Below are positions 1 to 14,429 of a DNA stretch of 64,000 nucleotides, in pieces. Under the pieces are notes generated by a model. It did no database searches. It was not told the DNA's origin and was given only the letters and a program-made list of their open reading frames with translations. The stretch covers positions 1 to 64,000 of the forward strand of contig JAJNNX010000073.1 of assembly GCA_023159155.1 (NCBI GenBank). Reading direction: 5' to 3'. Each line of letters begins with the position of its first letter. Position 1 is the stretch's first letter. This DNA is from Ustulina deusta (Eukaryota > Ascomycota > Sordariomycetes > Xylariales > Xylariaceae). The translations under genes were made by a program, and so were the position numbers.

Positions 1-703
1 AATAAAATAGAATAAATAAATAAAATAAAATATATATAAAAAATATAATAAAAAAATAAAAATAAATAAAATGCTTTATTAAAATAAACTACTAAAATAA
101 AATATATATTTAAATTAGCTAATAAATATGTTTTAATTAAATTTTATTTAGTATTTTAAGAGTATTTATAATATTTGCAAACTTTTTTAATATTTTTAGT
201 TATATATAATATAACTTTAATAAGTAATTAATTTTTAGAAATAGAAGTGCTATATTAAGCTTGCTTTTTAATATTAAACTTATTTTGTAATTTTTATAAA
301 AATATATATAAAATATAAAAAATCTATAGGTAGCTTAGTAATTATATTTGCTTAAATAGTATAATGTTAGTAGTACTATTATAGTTTAAAATATAAAGTA
401 TTAGTTGCTGCTTTTAAAAAAGTATTTTTAATTTTATAAAATTAAAAGAAATAGTATAATTAATGTTTATAATAAAACAAAGCGTAGTAAAGCACTACTG
501 CAATAAAAAGATTAATAAGTATATAAATAAAAAATAATAATTTTTTAAAAAGTGGGTACGTAGCAAAATATTAGAAGGTTTAATATATTTGTGTGCAAGG
601 TCCCACTTATAGAAGTATAGTCCACCTAGTATAAACCTGTCCTAACCTAAGTATAGGCTACTATTTAAAGTTGCTAGTTCAAGCCCCCTATAGGTCTGTA
701 TTA
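1..703 (+). mobile_element. 3' end of an LTR element of family D (partial, cut by window edge)
   Basis: From roughly position 165 onward this stretch aligns, through heavy RIP damage, with 36,500-37,112, the 3' end of the complete D element. Shared landmarks include a TATTTGCAAA block, an AGCTTG block and the 'gcactact' block just before the LTR. The LTR itself is about 501-703 and contains the conserved GC-richer core (about 551-690) that also occurs at 29,400-29,545 and 36,965-37,105. Because it shares sequence upstream of the LTR with the right-hand D LTR and not with the left-hand one, it is a 3' end; the rest of the element lies before the window. Nothing codes here now. The first 150 bases are near-pure A/T and cannot be aligned with confidence. 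Confidence 0.6.
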
Positions 704-1350
704 TTTAATAATAATATATAAATTTTTATTTTATTACTATAATACATATTAAAGCTATAAAAATAATAACTATTATATTAATAAATATAAGTTTATAAAA
801 AACGTAATAAAAAAAGCTATAATATATTAGACTAGCTATTAGTATTTAAAAGCTTTTGTATTTATTTATATTTTTAAATATATAAATTACTTATTAATAT
901 TATTAATAAAAATAAAATAAAAAATGTTTAATTAAGGCTTTAAATAGATTTCTACTTTTAATTTAATTAAAAATAGAAATCTATAATATTAAATTATTAT
1001 TAGTTTAAAATAAAAAAAATTTAAAAATAAAAAATTTAAAAATAAAAAATTTAAAAATAAAAAATTTAAAACTTTAGAAATATTTATGTTTAAAAATAAT
1101 TATAAAGTTTTTATAACCTAAAAGTATAATTTATAAAATTATATTTAAAATTTAAATATTAGTATAATAAAAACTTATAATATTTATAAATAAAACTTAT
1201 TTAATATTATAATATAAAATAAATTAATTAATAAAAATTAAATTAAAATTTTTATTAAATAGTTTAATGAAAATTTAATAATATAAAAATTTTTTATAGC
1301 TTTATAGTAAAAAATAAAAAGTTTAATTTTAATATTTTTGCTATAAATTA
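704..1350. other. AT-rich RIP-degraded spacer between D and C copies
   Basis: I see no gene and no repeat end in this stretch. It is almost entirely A and T. The only structure is a short tandem array at 1020-1064, three copies of a 15-bp unit of the form TTTAAAAATAAAAAA. It is probably part of an older degraded repeat into which C copy 1 inserted. Confidence 0.5.
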
Positions 1351-4300
1351 TGTTACGATAGTTAAGTAAAGCTTCTATAGCTGGTTTATTAATACTATAA
1401 ATAAAAACTCTAAGCTAAAAAAAAAAGGAAAAAAGAAAAGAAAAAAATCAGAGTTTATAGGGTGGATAGATATAGACCTATATATATAACTGTAGAGTTA
1501 TAGGTTAGTTCGTGCATAGACTTTCTATTTTATGCTATATAGGTCTAAAATTCTTGCAAGTCTTGCTAAGACTATACTAACTATTATACTACCTTTTTTT
1601 AAAACTAAAAGTTTAAATATAATTTTAATTTAAAATTATTAACAATATTAAGTTTATATAGTTTTTTTATATTGTACTGCTTTATTATGTTTTTATAATT
1701 GTTACAAATTATTAATTACTACTATATATATTATTTTTATAATTTTAAGCTATATATTAAATATTATTAGGATTATAGCTTTTTTAAACAACTTAGATTA
1801 TAGTTTTTTATTTTTATATATATTTTAATTATTTAATTTATTTAATTTTAAATTTAATTTTATTATTAATATTTTAATTAAAAATAATAACTAGATTTAT
1901 TGAAAAAAAGTATTACTTATTTTTTATAATTAATTAATATAACACAAGTTTTTTATTTTATAAAAGTTAAGCAAGTTAAAAATTAACTAAATTTTTTTTT
2001 TTAAGATTTTAAAAAGTTTAATTAATTAAAAGTCTAATTTAGTAGTTAATACTTATATTATAAACTTTTTTTTTAAAAAGATTTTATTTTTTATTTTAAA
2101 ATTTATTAATATTTTTTTTAACTTATAGCTTATATTTTTTATATAAAAGTTGCTATATTATATATTATTTTTAATATTTTAGGTTTAACAAATTAATTTA
2201 AGCTTTTATTATTAATATTAAAATTTATAATAGTTTTATTAATATTTATTATTAAAAGTTTTATGTTTTAATTTTTATGATATTTTTAGTAATAATATAT
2301 TAATTAATAAATATTACAAAGTATTATATATAAAATCTAAAACAAAAAATAAATATTTTAGTTATTTTAATATTTATTAATATAAAAATAAAAATATTAA
2401 TTTAATTTTTAATTAATTAATTTTATTACTTTTTAAGTTTAAAAGTAGTAGGTATTATTAAAAAAATAATTAATATTTATAAATTTATTAATTATTATTA
2501 TAAATTTAAAAATAATAATTTTATATTATTTAATATTTATATTTTTAATATATTAAAAAATTTATATAAACTTTTATAATATTTATTTTTTTGCTAAATA
2601 AATTTATAATTAAACAGCTAAACTTATTTATAAATATTTATATATAATTATAACTTTATTAGTTAGATAATATATTTTTATTATTTATTATTATATATTG
2701 CTATACTATAACTAATATAAATAATAAATAAAAAAAACTAAAAGTTTTATTTTATAGTATTTTGTTTTTTTTATAATTATATTTAAATAAAACTAATAAT
2801 ATTTTTGTTTTAATATTTTAATTATTTTATATTAATTTTAATATATAATAATTAAAAATATATAAGCTTTTTAAATTAAAACTATATAAAAAAAACTTTT
2901 ATTTAAAATAACTTTAAATATATATAGTTTTATGTTTTTATTTTTTAAATTTTATAGCTAGTTTTTTTATTTAATTAGGGTTATTAAGTTAGTTTTTTAG
3001 GAAATATTAAATAAAAGTTTATAGTTAATATAAAACTTAATATTTTATTAAAAAGATTAATATTATTATTTTTTATTTATTATTTTTAGTTTTTATTATA
3101 AAAGCTTTATTTTTTTTAATAAAACATTAATTATTATATTTTTTTGTCCTAATTAATACTAAACAATAATATTAAAATTTAATAAAAAATTAGCTTAATA
3201 TATTTGTTATATTAATAAAATCTATTTATTTAAAAAATATAATAAAGTTTAATAATTACTTATTATAAAAACTTAGTTTTAAAAAGCTTTAAGTAGTAAT
3301 ATTTTAAAGTTTATATTATTATTAAAAATTTATAGTTTTAAATTAAATAAGTTTGCTTAATTAGCATTATTATTTTAAAAAAACATTTTATTATTGTTGC
3401 TAAATAATTTTTTTTATTATATTATATAAAATATTTGTTTTTATTTATATTAGTTAACTAAGTTTAAAAAAAACTAAAACAAGCGCTTTATATATTAGTA
3501 GTTTTATATATTTAAAAGTTTATGTTTATTCTAGTCCTATTATAAATAGTTTATTTTTTTGTAATAATTAATTTAGAAAAGTAATAATTTTATTAATATA
3601 ATAAATAAATATATAAATATAATTATAAAACTTAAAAAATAACTAAATTAATTTAGTATTTTTAAAATTATTAAAGTTTTAATTTGAGATTATTTAAATT
3701 TTAGTAAAGTTAATTTTTATTTTTATTTTAGTTTTTATAATTATTTTTAAATAATTAATAATAAATATATTAAGATAAAACTTTTAATATTTTTTTAATA
3801 TTCAGTTTAATATAAATAATAAATTATTTTTTTATAATAAGTTTAGTACTATTTTTTAGTTTTAAAATAAATTAAAATATTATTTATATAAATATTTATA
3901 AATTTATTTACAAATTTTGAAATTTATATATTAATAAAAGGTTGTTACTAAATAGGTTTTATTTTTAAACTAAATAATAAAACTTTTTATTAAAATATTT
4001 TTTTATAAATTTAAAAAAAAAAATACTATAATTTTATAATTAATAATATTTAATTTTATAAACAAATAATATTATAATAATTAAATATAATATTATTAAT
4101 ATTTAAAGCTAATATAATTTTATTTAATAAAATTTATAGCTAATAGTTTATTTATAAACTTTTTTTTAAATAAAATAAATTATATAAATATTTAATATTA
4201 ATAAAGTTTAAAAATATATTTTTTATTATTAAATTTTAGTTATAATAATAATAAAATTTTAGATTTTTTTTTAAAAAAAACCCCTTTTAAATAAAATAAC

Positions 4301-6576
4301 TAAAAAAGCAAAAAGTTTTATATTAACTTTATATATTTAAAGTTTTTTTTTTTTTAAATAAAATTAGTTTATTATTAAAAGTTTTTTATAATATTATTTA
4401 ATTAATTTAAATTTATTTTTTTTATAAAATATTAATTATCTTTAAATTTTTTTTAAATAGTTTAATATAATTATTTTTAGTTATTATAAACTTAATTATA
4501 ATAAGCTTTTTTAAAATTTTTTTAGTTAGTTATTTTTATTTATTTTAATAAAAATAATTTTAAAAATTTTATATAATTTTTTTAATAGTAGCTTAGTTTT
4601 TTTTTTTTTAAAAATTATTATATAGACTTTTTTTATTTTAAGTTTAAAAGTTCTAAGTTTTTTTTATATTTTTCTAATTTTAATTATTTTTAAAAAATTA
4701 TTTTAATATTTAATAATATTTTTTTAATATTTAATTATATTAATTAGTATTTTTTTATATTTTATTTTTTTAATTATTTAATACTAATAATAATATTATA
4801 ACTAAAATTAATAATTTAAAATCTTTAATTTTTAAATTATTAATTATTAATTTTTATTATATATATTAAATATTTATAAAATTTACTAACTATTTTATTT
4901 TAATAGTTATAAATTTTCTAAAATTTAATTAAAAAACTATTTTTATTTTTAATTATTATTTAATTTATTATATAAACTTATAACTAATTATTAAAAAACT
5001 ATAAGTTTTAATATTATATAAAACAAAAGTTTTATTTTAATATTATTAATTTATAATTAAATAAATATTTTAAAAATAATTTATTTATTTTAGTTATATA
5101 TTTTAGGTAAAATAAATAAAAAAACTAATTATAAAACTTTTATTAGTTTATTTATTTTTTAAATTAAATAAACTACTAAAGCTATTATTATTATAAGTTT
5201 TTTTTATTAATTAATATATATTTTCTTTATTATAATTAATATTTATTTTAATTATTTAAATTAGATTTTTATTTAATTAAGTTTATTAATTTAATTTATT
5301 AATAGTTTTTATAAGTTTGTTTAATATTATATATTAATTTCATAATTTTAATAATAAATAATGTATAAAGAATATTTAAATTTATAAAAATTTTATATAA
5401 ATATTTTTTTTTGTTTATATAAAAATAGTTTTATAATTTAATAAATTAATATTTTATTAGTTTTATATATATAAATTTAAAATATTTTATAAATAATAAT
5501 TATTTAATTAAAATTGTAATAAATTATTAATAAAATTTAAATTATTTTAATAATATTATTAAATAGTTTTTTAATTAAAGAAAAATATTTTTATTTAATT
5601 AGTTTATAATATTTTAACATTAATTATTTTTAGTTTAAAATATAATAATATTTTTATTTAATTTTTTCATTAGTTTATAAACCTAATTATTAAATAAAAT
5701 TTTATTTTTTATAAATTTATTAAAATTAATTTTTTATATTTTAGTTTTTTTAATATAAATAAAATTTAAAATATTAAAAAATAAATTAATAAAATAAAAA
5801 ATAAATAAAGCAATAAAATTAAATAACTTAATATTAATATTTTTAAATATATTTTTTATTATTAAATTATAGTTATTTTTTAAAATATTAAAATAAATAT
5901 AATAAAAAATTAATATTTTATTTTATTTATTTATTAAAAAAGTTCTATTAAAACTAATATAAAAGTATAAACTTATATAGTTATAATATTTTTAATATAT
6001 TTTTAAATATTAGTTCGTTTAAAACATTTATAAAAAGTTTAATACAAAATTTTCTTTTTTTTTATAAAAACTTTTTTTTAAAATTATTTAATAATAAAAA
6101 ATTACCTATATTTTAAAACTAAAATTATTTTAATTATTTAAAAACTAAAAATAAATTTAAAATATTTAAAGTTTAGTTTTTTATAAATTATTAGTTTTTT
6201 AAATAATATAAAAATTAAAAATTTATTAAAATTATATTATAAATATATAACTAAAAAAAAATTGTTTATATTTTATTAATTATAATAAAATAAAAAAATA
6301 TATATATATTAAATATTTATTAATAAATAATTAATAAACTTAAAGTAGTATTATAATTAGTTAAATAAAACTTTTATAGTTAGTTTATTAATATTATAAA
6401 TAAAGATTTTAAACTAAAAAAAAAAAAAAAAAAATTAAAGTTTATAGAGTAAATAAATATAGATTTTATATATATAGCTACAAAATTATAAGTAGTCTAT
6501 ATATAAACCTTTTATTTTATTGCTATATAGGTCTAGAGTTTTTATAGGTTTTATTAAAACTATATTAATTGTTATA
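1351..6576 (-). mobile_element. LTR retrotransposon family C, copy 1 (RIP-inactivated)
   Basis: The element is bounded by direct terminal repeats at 1351-1588 and 6349-6576 that share the family's landmarks: a start like TGTTACGATAGTTAAGTAAA, an A-run, then 'tagagttataggttagt', then an end like CTAACTATTATA. The flanking 5 bp are AATTA on both sides (1346-1350 and 6577-6581), which is a target-site duplication. A purine tract on the minus strand (complement of 1589-1600) directly abuts the left LTR, as a polypurine tract abuts a 3' LTR, so the element probably reads right to left; the A-rich strand is also the minus strand. The interior is saturated with TpA and stops. I could not recognise a gag or pol motif, so gypsy versus copia is open. 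Confidence 0.8.
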
Positions 6577-7070
6577 AATTATTAAAAAAAGCCTTATTAT
6601 AAAATATCTTTTTATAAAACTAAAATTTAAATTTAAATTAGTTTTTTTAATTTTAAAAAAAGTTAAAAGTTTTGACGCTTAAAAAAATTTAAAATATATA
6701 AATTATTTTTAAATAGTTTTAAATTTTAGATTTTTAAATAAATATTAATTTTTTAATTTAAGTAAACTTGTTTAATAAGCTGTTAAATAAAATATAAATA
6801 GTAATATATTTGAAAAAGATTATATATAAACAAAAAAAATTAATTATAAAAGCTTTTAAATATTTTAATATATTTATATAAATAATTATTTAAATAAAAT
6901 CTAAAATTTCTATAAAAATTAAAAAACTTTATATTTGTTTTAAAATTATTATTTAAATTATTAAATAAAAAATAAATTAATAATTAATTATAGCTAAATA
7001 TAAACTATATTAAAATTATATAAAAATAAAATATAATTTTAAAAAAAAATATAAACTAAATTATAAATTT
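6577..7070. other. AT-rich RIP-degraded spacer
   Basis: This is the short stretch between C copy 1 and element E. It is A/T-rich with no open frame and no recognisable repeat end other than the TSD of C copy 1 (6577-6581) and the TSD of E (7066-7070). It probably belongs to the same older sequence as 14,435-17,983, split by the insertion of E. Confidence 0.5.
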
Positions 7071-10000
7071 TGTTGGAATAACTGGCATTAGTTACAACCA
7101 TCTTGTATACCTATATATCGCACCAGATGAACAAATGTTTTTGTACGGAGACTATCAGCTGTAGGGACCTTATTTCTTTTTATTGTTTTAGCTTGTACGC
7201 TAGCAAAATTCTCTTCTTAAAAGGAATTCTGTTTCGTACGAAACATTCTTTTTTTCTCTCTTTCGGTACAAAATTTAAATATAATATAATACAATATATT
7301 CTATTAACGCATGTTTATTTGCTTTTATATACAATATTATATATAGCTTATTTAATACTAATTAGTAATTACTAAAGTATTTTTAACCCAACTACAAAAA
7401 TATTATAAATTAACAAAAGTAAAAACAGAACTAAGCTTTTTATAAACAAAAAAAACTTTATATTATATTTTATTTTTTTATTATATAACAATTATTTTTT
7501 TTAATTAGTTAATATATATTGTTTAAAAATAAAACAAATATAACTTTTTTTTTTGAACTAACAAAATATTTGCTTGTTATATAAAGAACAAAAAGATTAT
7601 TTTTTTATTATATAATATAACTTTTTTTTTTAGATTAATAAGGTATTATATAAAAAAAAAAAAATAATATATAATTATACTACTTTTAACTATATTGTTA
7701 TATAATAGCTAAACAAACTTTTTAACTCCTTTTTTCCCCTTTTTACTTTACTATAGTACAAAAAGCACTAAGTATTTTAGCAAAATCTGCCAAATTATAC
7801 TTAAACTTTATATATAAAAAACTTGCTAAAAATATTAGTATTAATATAAAAACTATATAAAACTATATTAACTTTAATTTTTGAAGCAAAAACTTTAATA
7901 AATTTTATATAAATAAAGTTATAATAAATATATAGTTTGTTTACTAATTTGTTAAATATTAAAACATAAAAAAGTCTGGATAGCTATTTTAAAAAACGTT
8001 TAAAAAAGATTTCAAAAAATAAACAATAAATTATTTTATATAATTTACTAAAATATATATGCAAAATTTATAATAATAGTTAAAAAAAAAGATATATAAG
8101 AGCTAGTTAAAAAGGATATAGCTTATAAACGATTTGCTATAATTATACAAAGCAAATTTAAAATTATTAAATTTCTAGGATCTCTAACCTAAACAGCCCA
8201 AATATTTATTATATAACAACTATTAGTTTTTTTTATACCTAGTTAATAATTCCGAACTACCTTTTAGAAAACCTTTTAGCCTACTCTAACCTTTTAACCC
8301 ATTATATACATAGAACTAAGACTAAAAATCAAATAACTAGAACTTATATAGCTTAAACTAATACTTATTTAAAATATATAATTTTAATTCTATAAAAACT
8401 AGAACCTTAAGCATATACAACCAACTATAAAAGCTTAACATATACTAGAAATAATATATAATTATATACTAAAAATAGGCTATAACCAAACTTTTAATTA
8501 GTATACAAGTATTTTGTAATTTATAACCTTTTTTAAACTTTTATACTACAAGTATACCTTTGTATAATACTAAAACTTATATTAAATAGTTCTTTTTTAG
8601 ATTTATTTTTTATAAGGAACGTATAAAATAAACTATTTTTGTCTAAAAAGTATACTGTTTTTTTTAAAATATAAAAAAGGAAAAGAACTATATAAGCTAT
8701 TTATATAACTTATTTTATAACAAGGCATGCTTATTTATAAATATTTATTAATAGTTCGAAATAATAAAAAATTAATACTACGCTATATTTTTAAGCATTT
8801 TAGAAAACTTTGCAAAAAAGTATTATATATATTATATTGGACTAGAAAAAATATAATATAAAATCTATTATATAATAAATAGTTACTTTAATAATAATAT
8901 AAACTATAATTAATACTAGGCCAACTAGACTTTAATTATGTTTGTACAAATAAAAAAAAAAACCTAGAATTAGTACTACATAAAGTATTAGAACTTATAA
9001 TTAATAAACTTATAAAAATATAACAAGTATTTGGCACAAGCTACTAAAAAGAAATCTAACTAGATATAATTATTATATAAACATATTAAAAAGTACCTAA
9101 ATTAGTTATAGCACTTATATTTTAGAAGCTAATATATAAAGGTTTTTTTTTTAATTTCTAAGCATATATTCGGGTAGTAATAGACAATATACTAAAATAT
9201 TTTATGTAAAAAGATAATAATATTTATTTTACTAATAAGAAATATAACTAAAGTTATTATATAAAAGACTATTAATTTAGATTTTCTAGATTATTAAATA
9301 AGTTAAATATATAATAAGATTACTTAAAAAACTAGAACTTTAGAAATAACTATACAAATAAAAAATATTTTATATATTAAAAAGAAAGATATTAATTAAT
9401 AAAATATATTTTTTAAAAATAGGCTTATATAAAAAGCTAATATTTTAATTTATATAAAATAATATATAATATTAAACTTATATTTAAAAAGTTTTTAATA
9501 TATTTAATAAAATATAAAAAATACTTAGAATTAGACAAAAGTAATAAAAACATAAACAAAGAATTTAAAAACTAGTTTACCTAATTTTTAATAAATAATA
9601 TATTTATATACTATATAACTAAAAAAAATATTTAGAACTATAAAATAGATATTTTATCTGACTAGTTTATTTTAAGTAACTAGTATTATATAGAATACTA
9701 AAGCAAATTATAGGATATAAGCGCTTCAAACTATTTAATAATAAGGAAAATATAATTAAAAGCTTATATTAGATTATATCTTTGTATAAAAGTTAATTAG
9801 ATATTAAGAACTATATATATTAGGTTTGGTAGTAGTAATATAATTTTAGCTATAAATATTATATAAATAAAAATACCTTTGATATAATAATATATTATAT
9901 TTTGGATAGCCTAACACTATTTCTATTTTCTTTAAAGAATACTAATCGCTTGCAAGCATACTTTAATAATATAAAAGATATTATTATACAAAAAGACAAT

Positions 10001-13000
10001 AAGACTATTTTTATTATATATAAATAAGAATATTTATTTTTTAATATTAGACTATATAAAACTGGTATATTTTTTATAGAAATAGAACTATAACAGCTTT
10101 ACTACTAATTTAAATATTTTTATATAAAAAGACTATATAAGATGTTTAGTTATATAGGGCATAATATTAACTATTTAATTTTAAAAAAAATCTAGAAGTT
10201 TTATTATTATTACTAGTTATATAAATAAACACTTTAATGTTTTAAGTTTTTAATTAAAAACAATTATAATTTTAATTATAAAATAATAATTAATGCTATA
10301 CAAATAAACAATAAATAGGTCTTTTATATAATTAATACTACTATATTATTCTAAGCAGCAATATTCTTTAAATTAATATTTATATAAAACGCTTAAAAAT
10401 ATTATATAAATATTAGATTAATATATATTAAAAACCTCCTAATAATATTATATATAACCTAAATATAAACTTTTTATTTAAAAAGTTTTAAAATTAAGCT
10501 AGGATTATAAGCTCTTAGTATTATATAATGCCTATTAAGGCATACTAAGTAATAAGCAAAATCAAAAAAGTATATAGCCTACTTTACTATATATATAATA
10601 TATTAAAAGCTAAAATTAATTATTATATAAAAAACAAGTTAATTTTATAAATAATAATTAAAGCTTTAAATAATACTGCTAAGCCGAATAGCCTTGTACT
10701 AACCCTTCTAGTTTTCGAAACATACCTTAGAATTAACTAAAATTTACCCTTTTTATTTAATATTATATAAAAAGCAAAAGTTATAAAAAAAACTATAAAA
10801 ATATTATATAAAAAAAAAGCAAAAGTTAAGATTAACTGTATGATTAACTAGCATAACAGACTAGTTTTATATAATATATTATTGTTTTTTTTCTAAAGCA
10901 AAATCCTAGTATAGCAAAAAAAAAAAAGCTAGAATAGACCATATAAAATAAAATCTATTAAAAGGTTAAACATAATTATTAATTTAATAAATAGCTTAAT
11001 ATAGTTTAATAAACCTAAATTAAGCTTTATTACTATATAACTAAAAAAATATCTTTAAATAATTAAAACAAAGAAATAAAAAATATATAACTTTTTTAAA
11101 AGCCTAATATATAAAAAAAAAAAAAATGCCCCTAAAAAGCCATATAATTTTTTTTAACTTTTATATAATAAATTAACTAACTATTCCTAACTTCTAAAAA
11201 AAAATAGAGCTATACCTTAGCTATTAAATTATATAAAAATAGCATAATTAATATACCTAGCGGACTATTTAAAAAATTAAACGCTATAAAGATTAATAAC
11301 CTTATTATATAAGGCATATTTTAGTTTATAAAATATAACCTAGCTAAATATAATAATACTTAGATTTTTAAGTCCTAGCTTATATAAAAAATCAAAAAAA
11401 AAACAACTAAGCTATACAAAAAGTTCTAACTTATTATATAAAACTATAATAATAAAAATAAAAAAATAGTTTTTATTTAGTTGCTTATAATCTAGCAAAT
11501 AAACTAGCAACTATTTTTTATATTAGGCCCTTTTTTAATTTATAACTTTAATACTTTAAGCAAGCTCTAAAATATTATATAAGCATATATATAGTTAAAA
11601 AATAAGCTAGCTAAAAAAATTATTACATAACTGCTGTCCGAACTAAAGTTAAAATATTCTAATAGAACAATCCTTTAAATTATACAACTATTATACAGAC
11701 TTGCAGAATTAAGGCTATACTAGTTCAAAACGTACTATTAGTACTACTGCAAAAAACTAGAAATAACTATTTCTATATATAACTTATATTTTTTGTTTAT
11801 AAAAAATCTATTATATAACTTTAGTATTACTAGCTTATAGATAGATAATATATTTAGCTTTATAACCTTAGGCTTTTTAGAAAAAAAAGAATATAAATTT
11901 TAACAAGTTAAATTTTACGTAAAGCTAAAAAAAACACTTCAGTAAAACTACTTTATAAAGTTCAATAGTAGACAAATTACGCTATTGTCCGAAAAGAAAA
12001 TTATTTTAACTTAGAAAAACCAAACAAACCAACTAGACCTGGTTAACTTTTATATAGCTGATTTTGCTTAGCAATACATTTTATAACAAGTAAAAAAGGC
12101 ATATATTAGTAATATCTATTAACTAAAAGTAGTATATAACCTATATATTGCTACCTAAATAATAGATCTTATATTATATAATATTAAAAATTTAAATAAA
12201 AAAATTTAATAGCAAATAAATAATTATAACTACGGCTTAACGTTTATACTACTTAATTTATACTATATAAAACTATTTATTTTTATAGATAGATTATTTA
12301 CAAACAATATAAATATAACCTTTTAGCTTAGATTTATTATTATATTAAGCATGGAGCGCTATACAAAAAAAAATTTAAGCTTTAAAATCAAAAATAATAT
12401 TATATACTAAAACTTAAATAAATATAAACAAATAACCAAAAATATACTTATAAATAAGTTATATAGCATAATTAATAAATTTAATAGTACTATTGCCTTT
12501 TATATAATACTTTAAAAGATTATAGCCTTACTAAAATTACTTCTAATTTTAGCTATTTTATATTTAAATTTAAAGTTATTATATAATTGCTTAGTAAAGC
12601 TAGGTATAATATAAAAAAAACAGTTAATAATTAATATTATATCTTTTTATAAGTTATATAAAAAGAAAGAAATCTTTAAAGTATAATAGATTAATAGAAA
12701 AAATAACCTAGCTAATATATTTATAAAACAAACGTTAAACCAGGCACTAGAAACCTTTGTTTTAACAAACAAACTAACTATATAAATTAAAACATTTATT
12801 AAACAAATATAAAAAGTTATTATATAAGTATAGCATTTATAAAAAAAAAAAAAATCAAAATAGTAAAAATAATATATAATATATTGACTTTAAATAAAAA
12901 CAATACAAATTTTACTTTATTTTTTTTTAAGTATTTATTTTTTTATTATATAACTAAGAACTTTTTATAAACCCTTTTTTTATATATATATAGTAATTAT

Positions 13001-14429
13001 ATTAAGTATTATATAATTATTATATATATGCAGCATAAGCGTTATACTAGAATCTAACGATCTAGCAATAGTTATAAAACAAAAAACTACTGCAGGCCGT
13101 ACAAGCATTCTATATACAAGCAGCAATAGTAGTACTACGCAACTAGATAAAAACTATACAAAAGTAACCCTTGCAACAAAAGATTTGTGCAATTATAAGC
13201 ATAAACAGTTTAGTTAATAATACCTAAATCTGAATATTAACCAAAAGCAGAGCAGCAACCCAAGCTTTATTAGCTTATGTATAAAAAGCTAATATATTAG
13301 CAATATATATAAATACACTATACAAAACAAAAATAAATACTTATATTAATATATAACGTAGCAAAAAAGCAATAATTATTTAGATTATTTGTTAGTAGTA
13401 ATACAACGTTATATTTAGGCTTTTGTTTAATAATAATAGGTATATAACTACTATTACTAAATAGCTAAATAGCATCTATTATATAAGTATATATATATAT
13501 ATAAAGACGGACTAATATATAAAGCAGTAAATTATAAAAGTAATAAAAAACAGAAAATAGCAAAGAACTTGAGTGCCTTTTATGTTTGGGCTCCTTTATG
13601 TACGAGCTAATATATACTTACTTATTTTTATGTTCTTTCTATATAAAACAATATATATTTGCTTACTACTTTTGTGTTCTTTTTATACAAAGCAATATAT
13701 ACCTGCTTATTTTTATATTCTTTCTATACAAAAGATGTTTGTTAATTCGGCTATATATGTATTATACTAAAAGCTTTAACTAGCAACTGCTTATATAAAG
13801 CCTACTAACTAAACAAGCCAGCTAATTATAAACCTTACTAGCATATAAATTAGGGGCATTTAGTTCAGTTTTAACCCGGATAGCTACCGAGTGACCCTTA
13901 GCCTATATTTTTAGCTAATTATATAGCTAGAATATTAGCTTTGCAATTTTGCTTTTTATAATTATATTTATAATAAATAACCAAATAACTTAGCTATTAT
14001 ATATAAAGCTAGATCGCTAATCTGATTAATATACTTATTAAATAAAGTATTATATATATATTTTAGTTAGTTATATAATACGTAATTACTTTTTTTTTTT
14101 TTTATATAATAGGCGGTTATAACTAAAAAAAAAAATAGCTAGTATTAGAATAATTAATATTAGTTATAACTATATTGTGCACCTATATATTGCGCAAGTG
14201 AACAAATATCTTCGTATAAAAACTATTAGCTATAAAGACTTTATTTTTTTTTATTGTTTTAGCTTGTATGCTAGCAGAATTTTTTCTTTAAAAAGAATTC
14301 TGTTTTGTACGAAGCATTCTTTTTTTTTTTTTTTTCGGTACAGGATTTAGATATAGTATAATACAGTATATTTTGTTAACGCATATTTATTTGCTTTTAC
14401 GTACAATATTGTACATAGCCTATTTAACA
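7071..14429 (+). mobile_element. Ty1/copia LTR retrotransposon E, complete but RIP-inactivated
   Basis: Two 287-bp LTRs, 7071-7357 and 14143-14429, share many blocks (for example AGCTTGTACGCTAGCA against AGCTTGTATGCTAGCA, and GCATGTTTATTTGCTTTTA). The left one starts TGTTGGAATAACTGG, as Ty1/copia LTRs often do, and the right one ends AACA. The flanking 5 bp are AATTT on both sides (7066-7070, 14430-14434). Read on the plus strand, the interior still shows copia pol in order. The reverse-transcriptase active-site block lies near 11,800-11,880, where the codons after NFSITSL read stop-I-D-N; undoing CpA-to-TpA gives the QTDD form used by one fungal copia clade instead of YVDD. RNase H starts at 12,258 with KLFIFIDR (normally KLFIFVD) and ends at 12,708-12,758, reading LANIFIKQTLNQALETF, matching the copia C-terminal 'ADxxTK...NxALE'. 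No intact frame remains. Confidence 0.85.
13609..13735. repeat. Three imperfect tandem repeats in the 3' untranslated part of E
   Basis: Three successive units of about 41, 44 and 39 bp each begin TATATA(C/T)(T/C)T and contain a 'ttctttctatacaaaa'-like end. They lie between the end of the fossil RNase H of element E (about 12,760) and its right LTR, where copia elements have an untranslated leader to the polypurine tract. The unit is retained better than the flanking sequence. No function can be inferred. Confidence 0.6.

Noticed and set aside
7103..7375. 90-codon frame in AT-rich DNA
   Set aside because: It lies in the left LTR of element E and has no homologous frame in the right LTR.
12258..12305. 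KLFIFIDRLF read first as the catalytic block of a Ty3/gypsy integrase
   Set aside because: The downstream sequence matches the copia RNase H to its C-terminus, and the copia RT core lies upstream, so this is the start of copia RNase H.
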